The translations under genes and the position numbers were made by a program. This document shows positions 1-6,063 of a stretch of 6,547 nucleotides of DNA, piece after piece. Numbering within the stretch: position 1 is the stretch's first letter; each line of letters begins with the position of its first letter. Source of the stretch: an uncultured Synergistales bacterium. Lineage in GTDB: Bacteria > Synergistota > Synergistia > Synergistales > Aminobacteriaceae. Under the pieces are notes generated by a model. That model was not told the origin of the DNA, ran no database searches, and was given only the letters and a program-made list of their open reading frames with translations. The stretch covers positions 1 to 6,547 of the forward strand of contig CAJOEQ010000086.1 of the NCBI GenBank assembly GCA_905233515.1. Reading direction: 5' to 3'.

Positions 1-1
1 T

Positions 2-940
2 GAAGATTTAGAGTATATAGAGTGTGAGGAGTCAGAAATCCCCGCAAAATTAGAATCCTGCGTGAAAGAAGGCATTATCCCCGGAGCTGTTGCTATGCAC
101 TTCCCATTTCCTTTAGGAGTTACAACAATCGGCAGAGTCTTCACACCCGGACGAGGCCGCCCTATGATTCTAGCGTCAACAACTGGAACATCTTCAACAG
201 TCAGAGGCGAGGCCATGTTACGCAATGCAATTTACGGAATCGCGGTCGCAAAATCTCTCGGAATAAATAATCCTACAGTGGGAATTCTTAACGTTGATAC
301 AGCTCAGCCGGTTTTTAGAGCTTTAACTCACATGAAAGAACGCGGCTATAATATAACGTTCGGGAGTTCAACGCGTGCGGATGGCGGCTCAGTTTTACGC
401 GGAAATGATATTTTATCGGGAGCTGTTGATATTTGCGTAACTGATACTTTAACGGGCAATGTTCTTGTAAAAATGTTCTCATCATTCACAACCGGCGGAT
501 CCTATGAGGCTTCAGGCTGGGGCTATGGGCCTTCATGCGGTGAGGGCTGGAAAAATGTAGTCTCGATTGTTTCTCGTGCGTCGGGAGCTCCTGTAATTGC
601 TAATGCTCTTGCTTTTACTGCCAGTGTTATAGCCGGAAATTTGCCCGAAAAAGTTGCAGAAGAGTTAAACGCAGCAAGAAAAGCCGGACTCGATGAAGAA
701 ATTGACTCGCTCACACCTAAGGCGGCACAGACTGAAGACGTGAAAGCACCTCCCGCAGAACCGACCGATGACGAATTACACGGGATTGACGTATTAGAAA
801 TTGACAACGCCGTAAAAGTTTTATGGAAGGCCGGAATTTATGCAGAAAGCGCGATGGGCTGTACTGGTCCAGTTATAAAGATGCCAGCTAAACACATGAC
901 TAAGGCCGCAGAATTATTGAAAGCGAACGGGTATTTATAA
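2..940 (+). CDS. grdD: Glycine/sarcosine/betaine reductase component C, GrdD subunit (5' end outside window)
   Basis: GrdD works with GrdC to take the acetyl group from carboxymethylated selenoprotein A and release it as acetyl phosphate, a cytoplasmic energy-conserving step of Stickland-type fermentation. The frame is open from the window's first full codon, so the gene starts upstream; 312 residues are visible and I estimate about 70 are missing relative to the family (about 380-390). The GTG at 62 is an internal valine, not the start. The body shows a PlsX-like fold with the conserved stretch STTGTSSTVRGEAM. Near the end, AESAMGCTGPV carries a cysteine (codon 860-862) 25 residues from the C-terminus, matching the active-site thiol described as Cys359 in Eubacterium acidaminophilum GrdD. 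An acidic, proline-rich linker (codons around 720-780) precedes this tail. The next gene begins three bases after the stop. Assignment to component C is firm; the substrate of the whole complex cannot be read from this subunit. Confidence 0.93.
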   Translation, partial: EDLEYIECEESEIPAKLESCVKEGIIPGAVAMHFPFPLGVTTIGRVFTPGRGRPMILASTTGTSSTVRGEAMLRNAIYGIAVAKSLGINNPTVGILNVDTAQPVFRALTHMKERGYNITFGSSTRADGGSVLRGNDILSGAVDICVTDTLTGNVLVKMFSSFTTGGSYEASGWGYGPSCGEGWKNVVSIVSRASGAPVIANALAFTASVIAGNLPEKVAEELNAARKAGLDEEIDSLTPKAAQTEDVKAPPAEPTDDELHGIDVLEIDNAVKVLWKAGIYAESAMGCTGPVIKMPAKHMTKAAELLKANGYL

Positions 941-943
941 ATC

Positions 944-1165
944 GTGGCTTGTTTAGCTACATTCAAGACTACAAGTGCTGCTTTAATGTTTGAGAGAACT
1001 TGCAGAGCGTCAGGAATTCCCGCACGTATTGCTCCAGTTCCTAGAAAATTATCATCAAGCTGCGGGCTTGCGTGTGAATTTCCTTGTGATAAGCGTCAAG
1101 AAGTTGAAGATATTTCACTCACAAAAAAAATTCAAGTCGCAGGCTATCACGATATAGACGAGTAA
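944..1165 (+). CDS. DUF3343 family small protein, putative Se/S carrier
   Basis: This 73-residue cytoplasmic protein matches the DUF3343 pattern: an N-terminal strand (ACLATF), a helix with spaced basic and hydrophobic residues, then the hallmark PVPRKLSSSCGLACEF with a Ser-Ser-Cys-Gly turn at residues 38-41. The family is annotated as putative Se/S carrier because of its conserved cysteine and frequent links to selenium and sulfur metabolism; no reaction is established. Extra cysteines sit at about residues 4, 20, 44 and 48. The start is GTG, the first possible start after the grdD stop in the same frame, with only one codon (ATC) between them and no clear Shine-Dalgarno, so it is probably translated by coupling to grdD. 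A strong terminator follows 12 bases after its stop, making it the last gene of the grdD unit. A role in delivering or protecting selenium for the nearby selenoenzymes is my inference. Confidence 0.8.
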   Translation: MACLATFKTTSAALMFERTCRASGIPARIAPVPRKLSSSCGLACEFPCDKRQEVEDISLTKKIQVAGYHDIDE

Positions 1166-1177
1166 AAAATTTTCATG

Positions 1178-1212
1178 ACTCAGGAGCAAATAAATAATCT
1201 CCTGAGTTTTTC
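1178..1212 (+). terminator. Rho-independent terminator after grdD-DUF3343
   Basis: A perfect 9-bp stem (ACTCAGGAG at 1178-1186 with CTCCTGAGT at 1199-1207), a 12-base AT-rich loop and a run of five T make a good intrinsic terminator. It separates the grdD unit from the grdX-grdE-grdB unit. Confidence 0.88.
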
Positions 1213-1274
1213 TTGACCTGATAAAATTCTAAGACTCTTCACAATAACAATAACAAAATTTAGTATTTCTTGCG

Positions 1275-1304
1275 TTGACTTTACATTATAGATTTCAATA
1301 AAAT
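1275..1304 (+). promoter_or_regulatory. Candidate sigma-70 promoter of grdX-grdE-grdB
   Basis: TTGACT (1275-1280, five of six bases of the -35 consensus) and TAAAAT (1299-1304, five of six of the -10 consensus) are 18 bp apart, just downstream of the terminator and upstream of the grdX ribosome binding site. Transcription would start only a few bases before the Shine-Dalgarno, so there is no room for a riboswitch between this promoter and grdX. Confidence 0.55.
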
Positions 1305-1311
1305 TAACTCA

Positions 1312-1318
1312 AAGGAGG
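1312..1318 (+). promoter_or_regulatory. Strong ribosome binding site of grdX
   Basis: AAGGAGG is a full anti-16S match, nine bases ahead of the ATG at 1328, and fixes the grdX start. Confidence 0.85.
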
Positions 1319-1327
1319 AGGGCAATA

Positions 1328-1744
1328 ATGAAAAATTTTACGCTGATTAGTAATAATAATTCCCTATGCGATAAAGTAATTTCACGTGAATTTATTAACG
1401 GCTCTGCTCTTGATGTATTAATTCATGTCAGAAGTCTTATTCATTTAGGGAGCATTTTATTGACTCATCCTTTGTGCGGAAATCTCAGGCCTAATCATCA
1501 GCCATTTAGATCCGTCATAATTAATCGCAAAAATGGCCTTGTAGATTTGGAATCTCTCACGCTCATTGAGAACGCCGTTCACGTTTATGAATCCTGCAAA
1601 TTAATTAATATTCACGAACTCGACGAATTAAAGCGCGTTGATTATGCTTTTATCGACTATGAGCTAATGAGAGAAAGTTTAGAGCAGTATAATTTGATTT
1701 CTCGTGAATCAAGTTTAAAGCCTGCTCCGTTGTTATTAATTTAA
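1328..1744 (+). CDS. grdX: GrdX family protein
   Basis: GrdX is a small conserved cytoplasmic protein found with glycine, sarcosine and betaine reductase genes; its biochemical role is not known. This copy has 138 residues, close to the usual length. The recognisable pattern is an N-terminal strand (TLISNNNSLCDK), then GSALDVLIHVRSLIHLGSILLTHPLCGNLRPNHQPFRSVII, where THPL-G-L-PN-P-SV is the family signature, followed by an acidic LVDLESLTLIENAV segment. No signal peptide or membrane segment is visible. The ATG is set by a strong Shine-Dalgarno, and the gene leads the operon, ending 16 bases before grdE. First position in the operon is also seen in several clostridial grd loci. Family membership is well supported by sequence and context; I make no functional claim beyond association with the reductase. 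Confidence 0.88.
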   Translation: MKNFTLISNNNSLCDKVISREFINGSALDVLIHVRSLIHLGSILLTHPLCGNLRPNHQPFRSVIINRKNGLVDLESLTLIENAVHVYESCKLINIHELDELKRVDYAFIDYELMRESLEQYNLISRESSLKPAPLLLI

Positions 1745-1745
1745 G

Positions 1746-1752
1746 AAGGAGG
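1746..1752 (+). promoter_or_regulatory. Ribosome binding site supporting a TTG start for grdE
   Basis: AAGGAGG lies right after the grdX stop and eight bases before TTG at 1761. The protein read from this TTG begins MKLELHRLNVK, where family members begin, so the rare start codon is credible. Confidence 0.8.
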
Positions 1753-1760
1753 GTTTATAG

Positions 1761-3053
1761 TTGAAACTCGAATTACATAGACTCAACGTAAAGAGCCTAA
1801 AATTTGGAGACAAAACGGGATTTGCTGATGGAGTCTTAACTGTCAACAAGTCCGAATTACTCGCGCTGATTTCAGAAGATGAGCTTCTAGGAAAAAATCT
1901 CGACGTAGATTTAGCTATACCCGGCGAAAGTGTTCGAGTTATGCCCGTTAAAGACGTAATCGAACCGCGATTTAAGCTAGAAGGTAAAGGCCAAGTATTT
2001 CCGGGAATGATCAGCGATGTCGAGACAGTTGGAGAAGGAAAAACGCTCGTATTATCAGGCTGTGCAGTGTTGACAGCTGGTAAGCTCGTGAGATTCCAAG
2101 AGGGAATTATTGACATGTCAGGGCCCGGAGCAGATTACACGCCTTATTCTAAAACTTGCAATGTTGTATTAGTCCTTGAGCCTGCTGATCCTAATATGGA
2201 TAAACACGATTACGAGAAAGCATGCAGAACAGCCGGACTCAAAGCCGCAAAATATCTCGCTGAAGCCTGCAAAGATGTCAAGCCTGAAAAAATAGAATCA
2301 TATGAATTCGCTAAAATTCGCGACGCAATGAATTCTTATCCGGAATTGCCCAAAGTCGGCTATTTATACATGTTACAGACTCAAGGCTTATTGCATGACA
2401 CTTATTTATACGGTGTTGACGTTAAAAAAATTCTCCCGACTGTAATATCGCCTCTTGAAGTCATGGACGGTGCTATAGTTTCAGGAAATTGCGTTAGTGC
2501 CTGCGATAAAAATAGCACGTACTCACATCAAAATAATCCCGTTATAGCCGACATGTTAAAGCGTCATGGAAAAGATTTTAATTTTGTCGCTGTAATAGTT
2601 ACAAATGAAAATGTTACTCTTGCTGACAAACGCAGGAGCTCAAGTTATGCTACAAAAATTGCCGGCATGTTAGGACTTGACGGACTCGTCATAACTGAAG
2701 AAGGATTCGGGAATCCTGACGCAGATTTAATAATGAATTGCTGGAAAGCTGAAAGACTCGGAATCAAGACAGCACTATTAACTGACGAATACGCCGGCCA
2801 AGACGGAGCGAGTCAATCACTTGCTGACTCATGTCCTGAGGGTGATGCTTGCGTTACTGCTGGAAATGCAAACGAGGTTATTATTTTGCCGCCCATGCAA
2901 AAAGTTATCGGTTATGCTGAAGAAGCTAACGTAATTGCAGGCGGTTGGAACGGCTCACTTGCTGAAGACGGCACAATCACTGTAGAATTACAGGCAATAA
3001 CAGGCGCAACAAGTGAACTCGGTTATACGAAACTGGGAGCTTACACGCTTTAA
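1761..3053 (+). CDS. grdE: Reductase component B proprotein GrdE (pyruvoyl-forming)
   Basis: GrdE is the proprotein of substrate-specific component B. It is cleaved into two chains, and the new N-terminal cysteine of the second chain becomes a pyruvoyl group that binds the amino group of the substrate as a Schiff base. The 430-residue length is normal for the family. The cleavage motif SGNCVSACDKN is intact; the predicted cut is between Asn243 and Cys244 (codon 2490-2492), matching the site near residue 242 in characterised members. Other family blocks are VMDGAIV before the site, NVTLADKRRSSSYA, GFGNPDADLIMN and LTDEYAGQDGASQSLAD in the second chain. The start is TTG, supported by its Shine-Dalgarno. 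grdB follows after 21 bases and supplies the selenocysteine partner. Close paralogues GrdG (sarcosine) and GrdI (betaine) exist; the sequence looks most like the glycine type to me, but substrate choice is an inference. Confidence 0.93.
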   Translation: MKLELHRLNVKSLKFGDKTGFADGVLTVNKSELLALISEDELLGKNLDVDLAIPGESVRVMPVKDVIEPRFKLEGKGQVFPGMISDVETVGEGKTLVLSGCAVLTAGKLVRFQEGIIDMSGPGADYTPYSKTCNVVLVLEPADPNMDKHDYEKACRTAGLKAAKYLAEACKDVKPEKIESYEFAKIRDAMNSYPELPKVGYLYMLQTQGLLHDTYLYGVDVKKILPTVISPLEVMDGAIVSGNCVSACDKNSTYSHQNNPVIADMLKRHGKDFNFVAVIVTNENVTLADKRRSSSYATKIAGMLGLDGLVITEEGFGNPDADLIMNCWKAERLGIKTALLTDEYAGQDGASQSLADSCPEGDACVTAGNANEVIILPPMQKVIGYAEEANVIAGGWNGSLAEDGTITVELQAITGATSELGYTKLGAYTL

Positions 3054-3060
3054 AATTTTT

Positions 3061-3070
3061 AGGAGGTGAG
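3061..3070 (+). promoter_or_regulatory. Ribosome binding site that decides the grdB start
   Basis: AGGAGGTGAG is a very strong Shine-Dalgarno eight bases before the ATG at 3075. The in-frame GTG at 3066 lies inside this site and is therefore not the start. Confidence 0.88.
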
Positions 3071-3074
3071 AGAA

Positions 3075-4379
3075 ATGGCCTTTAAAGTAATACACTATAT
3101 CAATCAATTTTACGCGAATATAGGCGGAGAAGAGAAAGCAGACTACAAGCCCGAAATCAGAGAAGGAATCGTCGGCCCGGGCATGGCGTTAAAAGCTGCT
3201 TTCAAGGGTGAAGCTGAAATCGTTGCTACTGTAATTTGCGGAGATTCTTATTTTGCGTCAAACATGGACGAGGCAACAAATACGATTCTTGACATGATTC
3301 GTAAATACGAGCCTGACGCATTTATCGCGGGACCTGCATTTAACGCGGGACGTTATGGAACAGCTTGCGGGGCTATGTGCGCGGCAGTTGCTAAAGAATT
3401 TAATATTCCAGTAGTCAGCGGCATGTATCCCGAAAATCCCGGCGTAGAAATGTACAAAAAATTTGCGTGGATCGTCGAGACTCCTGATAGTGCAATCGGA
3501 ATGAGAAAAGCAGCTCCGGCAATGGCAAAACTTGCGCTGAAACTCTTAAAAGGTGAATCAATCGGCAAACCTGAAGAAGAGGGCTATATCGAACGCGGAA
3601 TCCGTAAAAATATGTTCTATGAGAAATTAGCCGCAGAACGCTGCGTTGATATGTTTATCGCGAAATTGAAGGGTGAACCTTTTGAGACTGAGTACAAAAT
3701 GCCCGTATTTGACAGAGTCGACCCTCAGCCAGCAGTCAAAGATTTAGCACACGCAACTATCGCACTTGTTACGAGCGGCGGAATTTGTCCAAAGGGGAAT
3801 CCAGATCATATTGAGGCCTCAAGTGCAAGCAAATTCGGTGAATATGACATCACGGGAGTTAATGACTTGACAAGCGAGACTCATTGCACAGCTCACGGAG
3901 GTTATGACGCTACTTATGCAGATCAGGACGCTGATAGAGTTTTGCCCGTTGACGTTATGAGAGATTTAGAACGTGAAGGCGTTATCGGAAAACTTCACAC
4001 AAAATTTTATACGACCGTCGGAAATGGTACGAGCGTTGCTAATGCGAAAAAATTCGGCGCGGAAATAGTAAATCGTCTTGTACGTGATGGAGTTACAGCT
4101 GTAATTCTTACTTCAACCTGAGGCACTTGTACTCGTTGCGGTGCAACGATGGTTAAAGAAATTGAGCGCAAATTACCCGTCGTCCATATGTGCACAATCG
4201 TGCCTATTTCTCAAACTGTAGGAGCAAATAGAATCGTCCCGACAATAGCAATTCCTCACCCGCTGGGAGATCCTACAAAGACTCCGGAAGAAGAGAAAAT
4301 TTTACGCCGTAAATTAGTAGAACGCGCGTTAAAAGCTCTTCAGACTGACATAACAGAACAGACAGTTTTTACTGAGTAA
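3075..4379 (+). CDS. grdB: Selenoprotein GrdB, reductase component B subunit (in-frame UGA = Sec)
   Basis: GrdB pairs with processed GrdE in component B and carries the selenocysteine that takes part in cleaving the substrate C-N bond and passing the carboxymethyl group to selenoprotein A. Reading TGA at 4119-4121 as selenocysteine gives 434 residues, the family's usual size (about 435). The context STUGTCTRCGATMVKEIE is the family's active-site motif, with Sec349, Cys352 and Cys355. The N-terminus (VIHYINQFYANIGGEEKAD, VGPGMAL) and the tail (VGANRIVPTIAIPHPLG, EEEKILRRKLVE) are also canonical, and they lie on opposite sides of the TGA, so the gene is one unit. Gene callers that read TGA as stop would split it into 3075-4121 and a false gene from ATG 4149. 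It follows grdE by 21 bases and ends before a terminator. Paralogues GrdF (sarcosine) and GrdH (betaine) are similar, so glycine is the likely but unproven substrate. Confidence 0.95.
4119..4121 (+). other. UGA codon read as selenocysteine (Sec349 of GrdB)
   Basis: TGA is followed in the same frame by GTCTRCGATMVKEIE, the conserved GrdB continuation, and the frame stays open for 85 more codons to TAA at 4377-4379. Confidence 0.95.
4133..4149 (+). promoter_or_regulatory. Candidate bacterial SECIS hairpin of grdB
   Basis: TCGTTGC (4133-4139) pairs perfectly with GCAACGA (4143-4149) around a GGT loop. The stem starts 11 bases and the apical loop 18 bases after the UGA, inside the spacing expected for bacterial SECIS elements, and the loop begins with G as the consensus requires. 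It lies within the coding sequence, so protein conservation also shapes it. Confidence 0.75.
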
Positions 4380-4393
4380 TAAACATAATAAAA

Positions 4394-4430
4394 CCGGGAT
4401 GCTTTTTACGGCTTCCCGGCTATTTTTTCT
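4394..4430. terminator. Bidirectional terminator between grdB and the ferritin-like gene
   Basis: CCGGGA (4394-4399) pairs with TCCCGG (4414-4419), with two further inner G-C pairs and an 8-base loop. The + strand has a T-rich tail (4421-4430). On the - strand the stretch 4381-4393 reads as a looser T-rich tail. The right arm lies inside the last codons of the - strand gene. Confidence 0.8.
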
Positions 4431-4798
4431 ATTTTTTGCGATAAATTAATTACATTTGCGAATAGTACCAGTCTTGACTCCTCGACTAAGCCAGCAAGCC
4501 ACGCGAGTCCATCTTTTGAAACCTGTAAATCATATTTCACGAACTCAACAGCATCACAGAATAATTTACTTTCTTTCTTGCTCTCAAGTTTTAATTCTCC
4601 GCCTAAGTCAAGAATCCTATCAGCACACTTTATGACGTAATCGCGTTCTTCTTTTGCGTGTTCTGCGTACTTATCAGCTAGTTTGCTGAATCCCTGAGCC
4701 GCGAAAATTCTTGATTGTAATTCGTGGCCGTCTGCCTGCTGTGCTAAATCTGTTACTATTACTTGCAAGCCCTCTAAAATTTTTGCTTTGTCTGACAT
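4406..4798 (-). CDS. Short ferritin-like (bacterioferritin-type) protein with altered diiron site
   Basis: This 130-residue, helix-rich protein aligns without gaps by eye with the first half of bacterioferritin: RIFAAQGFSKLADKYAEHAKEERDYVIKCADRILDLGG against R-F-NWG-L-EYHESIDEMKHAD-ERIL. In that alignment Glu51 keeps a ferroxidase ligand, but the usual His54 is Tyr54, the helix-A Glu18 is Leu18 (Asp17 is next to it), and the haem Met52 is Arg52. The C-terminal half (DAVEFVKYDLQVSKDGLAWL, VEESRLVLFANVIN) has no EExH ligand motif. It is shorter than bacterioferritin (about 155). So the fold assignment is reasonable, but iron storage or oxidation is doubtful; a structural or redox-linked role is possible. 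No clear Shine-Dalgarno is seen. It begins six bases after the remnant end of the nitroreductase and is probably the last gene of that unit. Its 3' end forms part of the terminator hairpin. Confidence 0.6.
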   Translation of the reverse strand: MSDKAKILEGLQVIVTDLAQQADGHELQSRIFAAQGFSKLADKYAEHAKEERDYVIKCADRILDLGGELKLESKKESKLFCDAVEFVKYDLQVSKDGLAWLAGLVEESRLVLFANVINLSQKIEKIAGKP

Positions 4799-4804
4799 AA
4801 AAAT

Positions 4805-5189
4805 TTACTTTACATATGAAACTGGTATAAATTCCGGCTTTACCTTATTCTGTAGCCTGTAATTCCATATTCTCAATAATTGAGCCTACATTCCAGAATA
4901 AATTATTATTCATTAAGTGCGCTTGCGGGGTCTCATTCTCGTTATAGATTTTGCCCGATAAAATTATCCAGACAGGAGCATTATATAAATACGGACGAGG
5001 CATTTTTATGGGTGAGTCAGGTTTTGCAAAAATTTCTGCTGCTACGTCATCTGCTAGTTTCATTGCTTCACGATTTGTAATAATACTCAAGTGCAATTTA
5101 TGAAAATGTACTATCGGAGCTAATAAAGCCGCGTTAATAATTTTCTGTATAGACTAGACTCTATGTGTTAAAACTTTCTCGAATTCCAT
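4805..5189 (-). pseudogene. Nitroreductase family protein, decayed
   Basis: From ATG at 5189 the frame reads MEFEKVLTHRV, a typical nitroreductase opening, then a TAG stop (5154-5156). The same frame continues SIQKIINAALLAPIV, the conserved LxAALLAP block, then LSIITNREAMKLADDVA, YNAPVWIILSGK and NNNLFWNVGSIIENMELQATE before a TAA at 4845-4847. About 15 residues of the usual S-R-F segment after THR appear to be missing. The normal C-terminal part (several tens of residues after the SIIENM helix) is lost, but a stub reading KPEFIPVSYVK, like a nitroreductase C-terminus, survives in another frame at 4805-4843. Intact members are flavin-dependent NAD(P)H oxidoreductases of about 170-190 residues acting on nitro compounds or quinones. 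The visible frame from TTG 5096 (83 residues) is unlikely to give a working enzyme. It lies 12 bases after the hydrolase gene, as in an operon. Confidence 0.75.
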
Positions 5190-5201
5190 TTTTTTATTTA
5201 A

Positions 5202-5925
5202 TTAATCAAGTTTCATGATTAAATCTTTCTCAAGATTTTCGATTCCTTCGGGCGTATGAGTCGATAAATAAATAGTCGGGTTATTCTTGATAAATTCTCG
5301 GACTCTATTAAGAGTATCACGGGCAGCCGCTAAATCTTCAAAGACTACTGATAATTTATTAGCTTTCAGTGCCGCGTCATTGTAAGTAACATCGCCGTGA
5401 ATCATGTAAAATTTGCCGTCATTCTCGACAATAATAATACTATTTCCGTTAGTATGTCCACGAGCCTTAATAAAATAAATTCCGTCGGCTATTTTCTGGG
5501 AATGCTCAAAATTTTTATAAGCTCCGTCGGTGTATTCGCAGCGTATTATATTATCTCCGGTCAATTTCAACGCGTCTGCATCTTCAGGGCCGATATAAAT
5601 TTTTGCGTGCGGAAAACTTTTTAATTCGCCGGTGTGATCGGGGTGCTTATGAGTTACTAAAATTTTTGTAATTTGCTCAGGCTTGTAACCTGCTGCTTCA
5701 AGCGCGGGGATATAGTCATTAATTTTCGTGTAGCCTTTAAAAGGTGTCTCAGGCGCGAATTCCCGTATCAACAAGTATAATTTCTTTGCCCGTGTCAATC
5801 ACGTAATTTTGCAGACTGCCGGGATACATTACATTTTTGCGGCCATCGCTCTTGTTTTCTCCACCAAAAAGAAACTCTTCATTAAATGAGCCGTCTTTAT
5901 AGAGTTTTACTGCTTTGATCTTCAT
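5202..5925 (-). pseudogene. Metallo-beta-lactamase-fold hydrolase, broken by a one-base frameshift
   Basis: Two frames together make one 240-residue MBL-fold hydrolase resembling AHL-lactonase-like members. The first part runs from ATG 5925 (Shine-Dalgarno AAAGGGGG at 5936-5943) through NYVIDTGKEIILVDTG, then goes out of frame at GAATTC (5757-5762) and stops at TGA 5749-5751. Removing one A there restores DTGFAPETPFKGYTKINDY and the rest of the protein to TAA 5202. All metal-binding motifs are intact in the restored protein: HKHPDH (His92, His94, Asp96, His97), GHTNG (His157), HGD (Asp178) and STH (His223). Apparent longer starts of the second frame (from TTG 5798) are an artefact. With a full active site and a single indel, this is either a very recent pseudogene or a sequence error. 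Substrate unknown; lactone or thioester hydrolysis are options. It is divergent from the HxlR regulator and likely heads the - strand unit. Confidence 0.8.
5757..5762 (-). other. Frameshift site in the MBL-fold hydrolase
   Basis: The - strand reads GGGAATTC where GGGATTC would keep the frame. One extra A (position 5760 or 5761) moves the reading frame and creates a GAATTC palindrome. The run is only two A long, so it is not a classical homopolymer error. Confidence 0.7.
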
Positions 5926-5961
5926 TATAATTTTGCCCCCTTTGAAATTTATATAACAAAT

Positions 5962-5994
5962 TTTAGAATTATAGTATTACGTGTATGATATAGA
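5962..5994 (+). promoter_or_regulatory. Candidate promoter of the HxlR regulator gene
   Basis: TTTAGA (5962-5967) and TATGAT (5984-5989) are 16 bp apart. An alternative extended -10, TGATATAGA (5986-5994), overlaps it. Either would leave an untranslated leader of about 75-80 bases before ATG 6076. Confidence 0.4.
5968..5973 (-). promoter_or_regulatory. Candidate -10 of the hydrolase-nitroreductase-ferritin-like unit
   Basis: The - strand reads a perfect TATAAT here, 42 bases before the hydrolase ATG. The matching -35 region (around 5991-5997) is only a weak T-rich match (TTTCTA/TTTTCT), which may mean activator or regulator dependence. Confidence 0.45.
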
Positions 5995-6004
5995 AAACGT
6001 ACTA
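5972..6004. promoter_or_regulatory. Dyad, candidate HxlR operator between divergent genes
   Basis: TAGTA (5972-5976) and TACTA (6000-6004) are inverted about a centre at 5988, and the inner triplets TAT (5984-5986) and ATA (5990-5992) share the same centre. The dyad covers the -10 candidates of the + strand gene and the edge of the - strand -10, so a bound dimer could repress both directions. Confidence 0.4.
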
Positions 6005-6056
6005 ATTTTTGCGTGTTTGAGTGCGGGACTCGGCGCGCGAAATATATTTATTTAAG

Positions 6057-6063
6057 AAAGGAG
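6057..6063 (+). promoter_or_regulatory. Ribosome binding site that decides the HxlR start
   Basis: AAAGGAG is 12 bases before ATG 6076. It lies inside the longer frame that opens at GTG 6013, and the family normally starts only a few residues before the conserved Cys-Pro, so 6076 is preferred. Confidence 0.8.

Noticed and set aside
523..807. Long frame on the - strand inside grdD, and similar frames opposite grdE and grdB
   Set aside because: They are antisense shadows of strongly conserved grd genes, with low-complexity Ser/Ala-rich products and no ribosome binding sites.
1213..1327. Glycine riboswitch upstream of grdX
   Set aside because: The 115-base AT-rich stretch shows no G-rich conserved core or paired stems, and the best promoter candidate leaves only about 20 bases before the start codon.
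3066..3074. GTG start for grdB at 3066
   Set aside because: The GTG is inside the Shine-Dalgarno AGGAGGTGAG; ATG 3075 has ideal spacing and matches the family N-terminus.
4149..4379. Separate small gene starting at ATG 4149
   Set aside because: It is in frame with grdB and is its C-terminal part after the selenocysteine codon.
5154..5156. TAG in the nitroreductase as a pyrrolysine or other recoded codon
   Set aside because: The gene has further damage (deletions and a frame change at the C-terminus), and the recoding in this window uses TGA only.
5749..5762. Programmed ribosomal frameshifting in the MBL-fold hydrolase
   Set aside because: No slippery heptamer or downstream stimulatory hairpin is evident; a plain indel explains it better.
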